Origin: Closterium sp. Naga37s-1
Lineage: Eukaryota; Streptophyta; Zygnematophyceae; Desmidiales; Closteriaceae
DNA length: 64,000 nucleotides
Assembly: GCA_947471745.1 (NCBI GenBank)
Contig: CANJKZ010000820.1
Coordinates: 2,703,501 to 2,767,500, forward strand
Reading direction: 5' to 3'
Below are positions 7,552 to 19,000 of this stretch, in pieces. The notes below the pieces were generated by a model that was not told the origin of the DNA, searched no databases, and saw only the letters and a program-made list of their open reading frames with translations. Within the stretch, counting starts at the first letter, position 1; every line of letters starts with the position of its first letter. A program made the position numbers and the translations under genes.

Positions 7552-10500
7552 CTATTAGTGTTGAGGGTGACTGTTACCTGCGTGTACCGCCTGACCCGGG
7601 CATTGGGACCAGTGAGACTGCCGCTCTAGGTGCTAGTGCGTCTGCTGCCCTAGGTCCTGGTGAGGCTGCTGCTCTAGGTGCTAGTGAGTCTGCTGCTCCA
7701 GGTGGTCGTGCGTCTGCGCGTGCTGGTACTGCTTCTACTGAGGCACTGCACACCTTCACACTGGACTCGGGTGCTTCTCGCTACTTCTTTCGAGACCGCA
7801 CTGTCCTTGAGCAGCTCGCTCGACCTGTGGCTGTCTCCCTCGCTGACCCCTCTGGGGGCCCAGTCCTTGCGACCTCCTCCACTGTCCTCCCTTGTCCTGC
7901 GGTCCCGTCCGGCACCCTGTCAGGTCTTTACCTCCCCTCGTTCTCTACGAACTTGGTGGCGGGCTCTGCTCTACAGGACGAGGGTGTTCACCAGTTCACC
8001 CCTGCCTATGAGCGTGTGACCCACTGTACGTGTGCTCGGACGGGTCGCCACCTGGCTACCTTCACTAGGCAGCCGGGGTCGGACTTGTACACACTGACCA
8101 CTGAGTCCCCTCAGGTAGCTGCGTCTGCGTCTGCTTCAGGTCAGCTGTCGGCCCCCTGCTCATGTCGCTCACTCTCACACCAGACTGTCCTCTGGCACCA
8201 CCGCCTTGGTCACCCGTCAGTGCAGCGCCTTCGCGGCATGCACTCCCGGTACCTTGTCTCTGGTCTTCCCAGGGTTCTCCCTCCCCTCCCACCCTCGCCT
8301 GTGTCGAGGGAGGCGGCAGCGCGCCGCTCCTCACTCCTCCTCGTTCCCTCCCACAGAGGCTCCCCTGCAGACTCTCGACCTGGACGTGTGGGGCCCAGCC
8401 CGCGTCCGTCGACAGGGCCACGAGCGGTACTTCCTGCTGGTCGTCGACGACTACACGCGCTACACCACGGTCTTCCCCTTGCGCACCAAGGGTGAGGTCC
8501 CTGATGTTTTGATCCCTTGGATCCGCGCTGCTCGTCTCCAGCTCTGCAAGCGGTTCCAGTCGGACTTTCCCGTCCTGCGTCTGCACTCAGACAGGGGTGG
8601 TGAGTTTTCCTCTGACCTCTTGGCAGCCTACTGTGCGGAGCACGGCATCCGCCAGACGTTCACTCTTCCGGCCTCTCCGCAGCAGAATGGGGTTGCTGAG
8701 CGCCGCATTGGTCTAGTCATGGAGGCCGCTCGTACTTCCATGATCCATGCGGCTGCCCCCCATTTCCTGTGGCCGTTTGCAGTGCAGTACGCCGCGCATC
8801 AGCTCAACCTCTGGCCCCGTGTCTCTGCTCCGGAGACCTCGCCCACACTGCGTTGGACGGGGGAGGTTGGCGATGCGTCGGTGTTCCGAGTCTGGGGATG
8901 TCGAGCCTTTGTCCGCGATAAGTCTGCGGACAAGCTCTCCTCCCGTGCCGTTCCCTGTGTCTTCCTTGGCTTTGTCCCTGACGCGCCTGGCTGGCAGTTT
9001 TACCACCCCACCTCGCGCCGTGTCTTCCCCTCTCAGGACGTCACTTTTGACGAGTCGGTACCCTTTTACCGTCTCTTCCCCTACCGCACTGCCCCGCTCC
9101 CCCCCCCGCCGCTCTTCCTCACCCCAGGTGTCCCGTCGGTAGACCCCCTCCCTCCCCAGGGTGCTGCTCCCTCAGGTGTGTCCCAGGTAGACCCGGTCGA
9201 GCCTGTCGAGGTAGCTGTCGACTCTGGTCCTGTGAGGGTTACTGCGCCTGGGGGTGCTGAGACAGCGGGTGCCGAGCCTGGGGGTGCTGAGCCTGGGGGT
9301 GCTGCGGCTAGGGGTGCTGAGCCTGGGGGTGCTGGGACTGAGGGTGCTGAGCCTGGGGGTGCTGCGACTGGGGGTGCTGAGCCTGGGGGTGCTGCGTTTG
9401 GGGGTGCTGAGCCTAGAGGAGCTGAGGCTGGGGGTTCTGAGACTGACCGTGCTGCGCCTGGTGGCGCTCCCTCTTCACAGCAGCTGCGTGAGTGGTACTC
9501 TCAGAGTTACAGCCTCCGACGTGGGGCTACTGGAGCTGGGGGTTCTGCTGGAGTTGGGGCTGGTGGTCCTGCGGGTGCAGTGTCGCGGCCGGAGCCTCCC
9601 TCCCCTCAGCGGCTACGTGAGTGGTACGCTCGGCGCTGCAGCCTCCGGAGTGGAGCTCCTAGTGTTGAGGTGCCGCCCGCTAGAGGCCTTGCTGCTGCTG
9701 GAGGCCCTGCTGCTGCTGGAGGTACTGGAGCTGCTGGAGGTGCTGCTGGTGCTGGTCCTGCTGGAGGTGCTACTGGTGCTGCTGGAGGTACTGGAGCTGC
9801 TGGAGGTTCTGCTGGTGCTGGTCCTGCTGGAGGTGCTGCTGATGCTACTGGAGGTGCTACTGGTGCTACTGGAGGTGCTGCTCGTGCTGGTCCAGCTGGA
9901 GGTGCTGCTGGTGCTGCTGCAGGTACTGGAGCTGCTAGGGCCGCTGGTGGTACTACTGGTACTGGGGCTGGGGGTGCTGCAGGGGCTGGTGCTGGAGGTG
10001 CTGGCGCTCGTCCTCCTGCGGGTGCTGGAGCCGACGGTGCGGCTGGAGCTCGTGCTGCTGGAGGTTCTGGTGCTGTCTCTGCTGGTTCTGGGGGCACTTC
10101 ACGACCACAGCCGTACTTCGTTCCTCTTCTTCAGCAGGTTCTTTGTCAGCCGCCTCCTCCCTGTCCTGCTCCCTCCTTAGAGTGTCCTCCGCCTGTCCAG
10201 TCGTAGTCACAGCTACCGCCTGCCTCGCCACTCCCCGGTCCTTCTCCCTACACTGGTCTGACAGGCGGTCTTACGGAACGTCGTGAGCCTGAGTCTCGTC
10301 CTGTGTCGCCTGAGTCTCGTTCTGCGTCACCTGTTCGTGCTGCTCGCACTGGTCGTCGTGTCCCGCGTCAGCGTCCTCCTGCTGTCCCAGGCACTCACCA
10401 GATGGCGCTTCGTCCTTCCACTGCTCCACAGCGTGTCCCGCTGCCTTCTCCTCCTGCGTCCTCTCTTCCTGCCCTTGCTGACCCGGAGTCTGACTCTCTT

Positions 10501-12380
10501 CGTGCTGCTAGTCCTATTGTCACGCGTCTCCTGGTTACTGCTGTCACCGACCCTTCCTTTGAGTCAGCTGCTGCGTCTGCCTTAGTTGCTGAGCTTGTCG
10601 ACTTTGCTGCTCACTGTCGTCTAGACTACACTGCTAGTCTTGTTGCTGAGTCTGAGTCTGTCTGTCCTCCGTCCGTCGGGGGTGAGTGTGCTCTTGGCAC
10701 GGACGTCCTTGAGGACAGGCAGGAGGAGTTTGAGTGCTTTGCCGCTGCTGTACCTCATCTTGTGGCCATGCTGCTTGCACCTGAGGGAGACCCGGATGCT
10801 CCAGACATCCCGACCCCGCGCTCTTACGCTGAGGCGATCGCGGGTGAGTACTCCTCTCAGTGGCAGACAGCCATGGACGCAGAGATGGCATCCTGGAAGT
10901 CCACTGGCACTTACGTCGACAACGTTCCCCCTCCTGGGGCGAACATCGTCAGTGGCATGTGGATTTTCAGGGTGAAGCGGCCGCCAGGTTCTCCGCCTGT
11001 CTTCAAGGCTCGTTATGTTGCTCGAAGCTTCAGTCAGCGAGAGGGAGTAGACTTCTTCCAGACCTTCTCCTCTACCCCGAAGATGACCACTCTTCGGATG
11101 CTGCTGCACGTTGCCGCTCAGCGTGACTACGAGCTTCACTCTCTTGACTTCAGCACAGCTTTCTTGCAGGGCAGCCTGCACGAGGAGATCTGGCTGCGCC
11201 GCCCTCCTGGCTTCACTGGGTCGTTTCCTCCTGGTACCCAGTGGAGCCTCCGGCGGCCGGTCTACGGTCTCCGCCAGGCGCCACGTGAGTGGCACGACAC
11301 ACTGAGGACTACACTTGCGGCTCTTGGGTTCGCGCCTTCTACTGCTGACCCGTCGCTGTTTCTGCGCACCGACACTTCACTGCCGCCGTTCTACATCCTC
11401 GTGTACGTCGACGACTTGGTCTTTGCCACTGCTGACACTGAGGCTCTCGCCCACGTGAAGTCGGAGCTGCAGAAGAGACACACGTGCACAGACCTGGGTG
11501 AACTGCGCAGCTACCTTGGCTTGCAGATCACCCGGGACAGAGCACGCCGAACCATCACCCTGACTCAGTCACACATGGTGCAGCAGGTTCTTCAGCGCTT
11601 CGGCTTCACCTGGTCCTCGGCACAGGCCACTCCTCTGGCTACAGGTCACTCGCTCTCAGCTCCACCTTCGGACGAGTCCGTAGAGCCGAGTGGTCCTTAC
11701 CCAGAGCTAGTTGGCTGCCTCATGTACCTGATGACTTGCACTCGTCCTGACCTCGCGTACCCTCTTGGTCTTCTGGCTCGCTATGTGGCTCCTGGTCGGC
11801 ACCGACCTGAGCACATGGCTGCTGCTAAGAGGGTACTGCGCTACTTGTGCAGTACATCAGGCATGGGGCTAGTGCTTGGAGGGAGGAGCTCAGTTGTTCT
11901 CACTGGGCACTCAGACGCTTCTTGGGTTGACGACCAGGCTACTCAGCGGTCGTCACAGGGTTACACCTTCAGCCTTGGCTCTGGTTCAGTTTCTTGGCGT
12001 TCTACTCGCTCGTCTTCAGTTCTCAGCTCCAGTTGTGAGGCTGAGATCTACGCCACAGCGATGGCTGCACAGGAGTTGCGCTGGCTCACCTACTTGCTGA
12101 CTGATTGGGAGAGCGGCCTCGTTCTCCTCCAGTGCTGTACGTTGACAACAAGGCTGCCATTGCCTTGTGTGAGGAGCACAGACTGGAGCACAGAACGAAG
12201 CACATCGCTCTGCGTTACTTCCAGGCTCGAGAGTTGCAGCAGCGTGGTCAGCTTTGTCTGCGTTACGTGGCCACTCAGGCCAGCACTGCTGATATATTCA
12301 CCAAGGCACTTCAGTCTGGTGATCATCAGCGTTTCTGCACTATGCTAGGGCTTGTGCCCACCTTCCCTCACTTGCTGTAG
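7512..12380 (+). pseudogene. Pol of element C: protease, integrase, RT, RNase H (broken)
   Basis: Domains in order: aspartic protease (LDSGASRYFF, nt about 7761); GAG-pre-integrase (LWHHRLGHPS, about 8190); integrase core with D, D and E in DVWGP (about 8390), HSDRGGEF (about 8584) and QQNGVAERR (about 8680); a Gly/Ala/Glu-rich linker of about 500 residues containing LREWY twice (9481-9510, 9601-9630); reverse transcriptase with GMWIFRVK (about 10957) and YVDD (11404); RNase H with DASW, SSCEAEIYA and YVDNKAAIAL, ending at 12380. Breaks: frameshift near 7512 from gag, frameshift near 8306, in-frame TAG at 10204-10206, frameshift near 12112. The catalytic residues are all still present. Confidence 0.9.
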
Positions 12381-12612
12381 GCTTTGCCTGTACTGTGATC
12401 TATATATATATATATACCTGCATGCTTGCTTTGCTAGATCGAGATCACTGTGTTGTTTGTGCTGCATATATGCCTCTGCATGTGAACTGGCCTTGTGGCC
12501 CTTTGCTTGTGCTCAGAGTGTGTGGTGACGTTGTGATCCACCCTGAGCTTGCTTTGTCTTTCTTGACTGGTCTTGTGACCCCTTGCTCTCCCGCACTTAG
12601 CCTATGGGGGTG

Positions 12613-12738
12613 TGTCAAACATTATATATGTTACTGCTGTGTAGGCTACAGTGGGTTAGCCTTTAGGGGGTACATTACTCTAGGGTTTCCTACTTGTACT
12701 CCCAATGTTCCTAGTTCAATCACTTCTTGATTCTAACA
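12613..12738 (+). repeat. 3' LTR of element C
   Basis: Starts TGTCAAACATTATATATG, ends GATTCTAACA, and matches the 5' LTR at 124 of 126 positions. It is preceded by a polypurine tract containing TATGGGGGTG (about 12603-12612). The same tract precedes the 3' LTRs of E1 and E2. The 230 bp between the end of pol and the tract hold a (TA)n run near 12401 and no gene. Confidence 0.93.
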
Positions 12739-12743
12739 ATTTC

Positions 12744-13353
12744 CTAGGCTTGGTGCTTTCCTATATTATATTATAGTTATAGCACCGAGCTAGGTTGCGT
12801 GCACCGAATTCTGGGCTTTTCGGTTGCCACTGAATTGCCTTCTACCGAATTCGGGAAGGGTCTGTTCGGGACGCTTCGCGACCCTTAGAACCTTCGCGTA
12901 ACACCTGGTTACTGGGCCTTGTGTCGAGCCTATATATAGCCTCGTGTTGTACCCAGGTGATTCATTCAACTCACACTCTCTTTTCTGAGCTCGATCCTAG
13001 ATCCTCACACTCGCAAGCCCACCCCACTGGCGTTGCGAAGCAGCGACCATCGGCGAGTCCCCCCGCTTGCCTGGCTCCCCGTGCCAACCTCCCACCCCTC
13101 TTGTCACATTCTGTCGCTCGCTCGCTCACACCCGCTTCTCACCCGACGCTCGCTACATCCACAAGACAAAAATATTATTAATAGGTCGCTGGTGTTTCTC
13201 ATTCATTCATCAGTCTCGACTGAAGCTGCTTGCTAATCTTCCTAGCTTGTCCTCGAGTTCCTATCGGCTTGTGCTCCCTTCGCTACCAGTGCTCAGGATC
13301 TACTTTGCAGCAAAAGTCTAGCCATAACTTCCCAACTCTCCATCCGTCAACGA
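12744..13353 (+). other. Flank of C with TATA box; possible promoter
   Basis: Continues the host DNA interrupted by C. It contains TATATATAGC at 12931-12940, followed by a pyrimidine- and CA-rich stretch that looks like a 5' untranslated region or the R/U5 part of another LTR. No coding region is supported. It could be the promoter of the weak gene that follows; the alternative is an unrecognised solo LTR. Confidence 0.35.
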
Positions 13354-14739
13354 AATGGCCTGCATCCATGCTGAGAGTGCCTGCGTCGACGTCGAAGCTC
13401 TGTTCGCGAGCTTCTGGGAGCAAAATGACTCCCTCGCTCACTTCGTCTGCGACATAATAGCAACTCCACGCCTGGTGACAACCACTTCCTCCTAGCAATT
13501 CCCTTCAGTTCTCGCGAGCCCTCGCCTTCTTTACCCGCAACGCATGTTCATATGTGTCATCATCTTTGCTGGTGATGTCACGGCGCTTCTCCTAAGCAGC
13601 AACTAATCTATCGATTTTTTTTTTCTTATGCATGTCGTCTCTGGATCAGGCCGTGTGAGCATGCTGCAGTGGAGGTGCAGTCGGTTCCTATTCTTCCTAT
13701 TGCGGCTCGTCTAGAAGAAGCCGCGTCAACTGATGCAGAGCCGGAAACCGTTGTTGAGGCTGTGACCGGATTCTTCAACTGTGTTCGCAGCCGTTTCAAC
13801 TGTGGCTGAGGAAGCTGAGGAAGCAGTGGAAGCAGAGGAAACAGAAAAACCGAAGAAGAAAGCTTCTTTGTTCCTGGAGCTGCTTGCTCAAGAGGACTCT
13901 ACCTCCTCAGTTGACTCTGTTGCTAAGATTGCTGCCTCTTCAGCCAAGGTCGCGGCGTGGTTGGGTGTGAAAACCGGATCAGAGGCACAGCAGAGTGGGA
14001 AGGTGAGAGCAGAATTACAGAAGGGTGGGAAGGTGGGAGAAGAGACAAGCAACGGGTGGTGCACCTTGAGTCGCAGTTAGAGCAGCTGCAGCAGCCGCAG
14101 TGCGTCTCTCGTCCACCTCTCCTCGGACTCCTGCTCCTCCTCTGCTAGCATCTGCTCCTCCTCCTCTGCTGATAGCCTCTGCAGCACTCCCACAGCTGTC
14201 TTGACGGTGGAGGTAGCTGGTGTGAAGAGGGGGATTGGTCGAGGCGTTTCCAGCATTGGGAAGGGATGCTCTCTGTTCACTGCAGATCACTTCGGTTTGA
14301 AGCCCACTGGCTTCACTGAGCTCTTGGCAGCTGAGGAAAGCTCAGTGAAAAGAAGGTCCGGTAAGGATTTCTCCAGCTGCAGGAAGGGATGGAGCATGGA
14401 GGCGAAGGGGTTGGGGAAGGCGGAGGAGGGACGGGTGATGATGGTGAGGAAGATAAAGAGGAGGAGGAGGAGGATGGCAGTATTAAGCAAAGTTTCAGGG
14501 CCTTTGGGACTGGAACAATGTGCTACATGGGTCAACTGTATATGGATGAGGAAGAGCAGGACGAGAGGGACGCATTGGCAGCATTAGGCATCTCAGTCGG
14601 CATCGGCAGGTTTGGAGCCAGGCGGAGAATCACAGGCTCTAGCAGCCGAGTCACTCTTAGAAGAATCAGTGGTGCACTGAGGCAATACTATATTGTGTGG
14701 TTAGATTCTGTAGAAGCAGCTGTGGCTGGGCCAGAGTAA
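13354..14739 (+). pseudogene. Unrecognised gene or gene remnant
   Basis: Coding-like pieces on the plus strand that do not assemble cleanly. ATG 13354 gives 47 codons (MACIHAESACVDVEALFASF...). After a possible acceptor near 13650 a frame reads VEVQSVPILPIAARLEEAAS and stays open to about 13800; the next acidic, alanine-rich stretch (EEAVEAEETEKPKKKASLFL, then ELLAQEDSTSSVDSVAKIAA) is in a different frame and runs to a possible donor AAG|GTGAGA near 14000. A last frame (about 14389-14739) is acidic, then reads GALRQYYIVWLDSVEAAVAG before its stop. I recognise no family. The frame change near 13765 suggests a pseudogene or a sequence error. Confidence 0.3.
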
Positions 14740-14947
14740 CTAGACTGCCACAGGCATGCCTCTAGAACCTGGTCTTGTACATGATTTATATACATTCCGT
14801 TCCTTAAAATACTTATGCTGGTCAGTCATTCAGCACCCTTAATCAAATGAACTACTCTGGATGACAAAAACACTTACCGAAACGTGCTGAAGCAAACTCG
14901 TAATCACACATCCTCCCCTCCAACTATTTTTCGCGCAGATTCCTATT

Positions 14948-15457
14948 GTCATACCCCGGATATACCCCCATGGGAGGGGTCTAATAAAACATGCCTTTTA
15001 GGGGGGTGGGCTTATAATCGAGTAAATCTATAAGCGCAGGCGCTTATAAAATGACATATATATATTTAGTATTTTCCAAAACCAAACTGTAGATCTCGTG
15101 CTTGCCTTTTCAATCGAGTCGAAGTTACATGGGGTCTTTCGTGAAATTCTCGCGCGCGCTGGGAGATACACTCAATCTGACTCACAAGGGGCCCCTGACA
15201 GCTCTTGCTGACTGGACTCGCATCCAGTGCAGGGTTCGAAAGTGAAGCAAACCGAATTTGCAGCACATCCGCCTTCTAAAGTAAAAATCGTTACAGTGTG
15301 TTGAACCAATTTCAAAATTTTTAGTTTACATGCACTTATAATAAAACATGTTTTTTCAGGGGGTGCGCTTATAATCGAGGAGCGGATATAAGCGCCATAT
15401 GCCAATTACAAGTGCCTGGCGCTTATCCCAGGGTGGCGCTTATATCCGGGGGGTGAC
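14948..15457. mobile_element. MITE-like element with 17-bp terminal inverted repeats
   Basis: Ends are GTCATACCCCGGATATA (14948-14964) and the inverted counterpart of GTCACCCCCCGGATATA (15441-15457), 15 of 17 matching. The word GCTTATAATCGAG recurs near both ends in the same orientation. There is no coding capacity. A target duplication is not clear. The end motif CCCGGATA also occurs in the next element, so the two may be related. Confidence 0.5.
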
Positions 15458-15461
15458 GGTA

Positions 15462-15753
15462 CCGTCATCGCCCGGATAGTAGACATATATGTCTTATTTC
15501 GTTCACTACTCAAAATGCTTGGGTTATGTTGTATTTGGGATGGTTTAGGGTGTCTTATAAGTCTTATAATTGGACAAAGAACCGTTTAGAAGACACCCCC
15601 TCGTTATACAATTGCCCCTAACCCCTACACACCCTTAACTCGTACACACAAATAGGTGTCTTATAATGAAGCTAGCCTGTTTATAAGAGACACCCGGATA
15701 CTAGGCAACCCATGTCTACTATTCAACACTGTCTACTATCCAGGTGATGACGG
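15462..15753. mobile_element. MITE with 23-bp TIRs and TA target duplication
   Basis: A 292-bp non-coding element with TIRs starting CCGTCATCGCCCGGATAGTA. The two ends match at 21 of 23 positions. Both ends are flanked by TA (15460-15461 and 15754-15755), the duplication expected of Tc1/mariner (Stowaway-type) elements. No transposase is present. Confidence 0.65.
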
Positions 15754-15892
15754 TATTGCATTCACAGTCACAGTCGCAGGTCTCACCCGTTTTCCTCCGG
15801 ACCAGACTTTTACCTGTACTTGAGAAGCGTGTTTAGTTCACAGCATTGTTTCTTCCTTCGAAAGACGGCACGCTCTCTGTTTACAATAGTTC

Positions 15893-15895
<3 letters not shown>

Positions 15896-15929
<34 letters not shown>
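15896..15929. repeat. Poly(T) run of 34 bases
   Basis: Uninterrupted T run on the plus strand (A on the minus strand), about 150 bp past the SART1 stop codon on the SART1 sense strand. It could be a genomic A-tract in the 3' untranslated region or the tail of a retroposed sequence. No element boundary was found. Confidence 0.85.
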
Positions 15930-15930
<1 letters not shown>

Positions 15931-16079
15931 AAAATTCTGAGATGGACTAGTACCTTTTGTTTCAAAGCTTCCAGAAAACAGACGCACATGCTACGGCATG
16001 GTTTTAAACCACAAACATCATGCTGATAATGTCACACCATCCCCCATCATGTTACACCCGCGTGAAGGGCGAGAGGGTG

Positions 16080-19000
16080 TCAGGGGCGAGGTGGCTTGGC
16101 ACGTGGAGGACCCATGGGCGTGCGGGAAGAGCCGGGCGCAGAGGCCGGTGGGGCCTTGGTGATGCCCAGATACTGCTCCACCTGGTGGGGGGGACGGTGG
16201 GGTTGGGGGGGGGGAAGGGGGAGGGGGAATATAGGGGACGTGACAAGGGGGAAGAGGAGTAGGGGGGACAAAGCAGTGGAGCAGAACAGCAAGAGGCGCC
16301 CATTCTCTGTGTGGAGCAGGCTCATTAGAGTCCCCCACAAAAGCAGCTGCTAGCTCCTATTGCAATCCTTCGCACCGCCCCCCTGCTCCACCTTGTTCCC
16401 TCTCGCCTCATTGAGCCCCTTGGCAGGAGGCAAGGTCGCTTGTGTCCCGTGCCCTCAACCCTTTCCAGCGCCATGCAAATCACCTCGCTTCACCACCTAT
16501 CACCATCCCTTACAAGCAATGACCGCCATTCACCTTGCCCCATCGTGCCTCACCTTGCCCCATCTTGCCTCACCTTGCCCCATCTTGCCTCACCTTGCCC
16601 CATCTTGCCTCACCTTGCCCCATCTTGCCTCACCTTGCCCCATCTTGCCTCACCTTGCCCCATCTTGCCCCACCTTGCCCCATCTTGCCCCACCTTGCCC
16701 CATCTTGCCTCACCTTGCCCCATCTTGCCTCACCTTGCCCCATCTTGCCCCACCTTGCCCCATCTTGCCTCACCTTGCCCCATCTTGCCTCACCTTGCCC
16801 CATCTTGCCTCACCTTGCCCCATCTTGCCTCACCTTGCCCCATCTTGCCTCACCTTGCCCCATCTTGCCTCACCTTGCCCCACCTTGCCCCACCTTGCCC
16901 CACGGTGCCCCACGGTGCCGCGCACAGGGACCCACCTTGGCGTGGCCCAGCATGGGCGTGAGGCTGCCCACCACCTCCCTCTCCCTCTCCATCGTCGCAA
17001 ACGAGTTGGCCGGGTCCGAGATCTGCCTGCTCCCCCAACACCACACCACATGGGTGAGGAGGCACATGTGCACACATGTGGGGGTATTGGAAGGCACGCA
17101 GTGAGGGGATGGAAGGCACTGGGTGGGAAACGATGAAATGCAGGGGGTAGAAGGTTGCCTATGAGGGAAGAAAAGGAGGGCACACAAGGGCGGAACGGAC
17201 ACAGAAATACACACCCATGAAAACATATGCGACAGTTAGAGCTTCCATTCGCTCTTTCCACCCCTCACTCCCTTCCCCCTCCCCTGCACATGAGCCCGCA
17301 CTCTCAACCTCAACGCCTGTGCAGTGCACCCTCAATCCCCCCAGCGCACTCACTCCAGCTTCACACGCCCGGCGATGACGACAAAAGGCGACTGGGTGTG
17401 CTCCTGCACCTCCACACAGCTCTGCAAGGTGTAGGAGAGAGCCCTCCCCCTCCTCCCCCCATCATGCACATGATTCCTCACACTCTCATCCTCCCCCCAT
17501 CACACCCAACATCCCCTTCACGCCCCCAAACAACCCCTCAAGTTCTCACCGCCTCAACGATCAACCTGAACCTTTCACTCACCCCGGCTTCACATGTCCC
17601 GTGATCACCACGTAGGGCGACTGGGCCTGCACCTGCACCTCCTTAAGTCGATGCCATGAGATCAGAGCCTTAGGGCGTGTCTCTTTTTTGATTTTTGGCA
17701 ATTTTCCGGACGGTTCACTTTTTTGGTACCGGACGGTCCGAATAGCGAGAACCAGACTGTCCGAGTTGCCATTCGGAACTTTGCCCCGTCCGAGTGCAAG
17801 ACTGTCACTTTTTTCAGTGTTTTGAATTTCCCGAAGTACTGTAGTCTCGCTAGAGACACTGTAGCGTCGTTACACAATTCACGAAAGCTTTTCAGCGAAT
17901 TTTGTCAGCCAATCTTATTTTCATATTTTCCAAAAAAGTGGCGCGCCAATCTCTAGTTAGTACTGTTGCACCGTCCGTTTGGTTTCTGAACTGTCAAGGG
18001 TTCAGATTCTGAACCGTTGAAAGTAGTAAAAAGTGACGCGACGGTTCGGATTGTTGGCGACGTCGCACACACTTTCGCGAAATATGTCACGAAACCTTGC
18101 GACGCTGGTAACCTTTTCGCAGCTCGGACCGTCCACGGTTCGAACCGTCGGGGTCAAAATGGAGACACGCCCTTACCCCTTCTGGTGAAAGGACCCATGT
18201 CAAGCTGCTGCATTTCAACACATACTTGAGCCGTTCACTCACCCCGGCTTGACATGCCCAGTGATGACCACGTAGGGCGACTGCGTCTGAGCCTGCACCT
18301 CTCTCAGCCGCTCCACGGAGTGCATGGGCGTGTCGCCCGCCGCCATGCCCTTGCGCTTCAGGTCCTCCTCATAAGCGCGCATGCGCTTCTCCTGCTTCAT
18401 CTTGCCCGGCCCCTTCCCGTGGAACGCGTGTGACAGCTTGCGAAACGCCTCCTTGGGCGTCATCTGCGGGGCAGTGGAGGGGGGTGGCACGACAGCGATG
18501 AGCAACTCCCATCGTTTGTTTAACAGTTGAAGGTTCAGTCTGAAACGCAGGAGACAGCCTGTGAAATGCCTCCTTGGGCGTCATCTGCAGGCCACGCAGG
18601 CGCTGTGCCAGGAGGGCAAGGGGAAACACCACTGCAATAATTGCCGACTCAAAAGTCACCTGCTTTGCCTCTTGCTGTGGAGGTGCGGCACCCTCACCAC
18701 GCACAAGACCTCCTGCTTTCATGGTTGACAGTCGTGTGTGGCGGGACGAGTAACACAATAACCCAGGTCACGGCCCATCAACCCGCAGTACATGCCGGCC
18801 TGTTCCCTGCTGCACCGCACGCCTCCACACCCTGCAGCAACCCACCACCACCCTTCTCCGGCAGCTCACCACGCGGCCGAACTCGTCGATGCGGTCGATG
18901 CGCACTTCCTTGAACGCGTGGGGGCGGTCATGGCCCTTGTCATCCAGCACGCCCACCAACTTGCTGCGCTTCTTGTCCATCGTGCGCCCGCCCCACTCCA

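Larger units (their letters stand above)
5484..12738 (+). mobile_element. Complete Ty1/copia retrotransposon C with 126-bp LTRs
   Basis: Complete element of 7,255 bp: 5' LTR, PBS, GC-rich leader, gag, protease, integrase, reverse transcriptase, RNase H, polypurine tract, 3' LTR. The order IN before RT defines Ty1/copia. Target-site duplication ATTTC flanks both ends (5479-5483 and 12739-12743). The two LTRs differ at 2 of 126 positions, so insertion looks recent, yet pol carries frameshifts and a stop and the copy cannot be autonomous as written. LTRs of 126 bp are short for the superfamily. Confidence 0.95.

Noticed and set aside
7505..7560. Programmed ribosomal frameshift between gag and pol in element C
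   Set aside because: No slippery heptamer, and element B reads through the same region in one frame, so a simple one-base deletion explains it.
16360..17136. 258-codon plus-strand frame of LPHLAPSC repeats
   Set aside because: Produced by the 20-bp array in SART1 intron 10; real exons are on the other strand.
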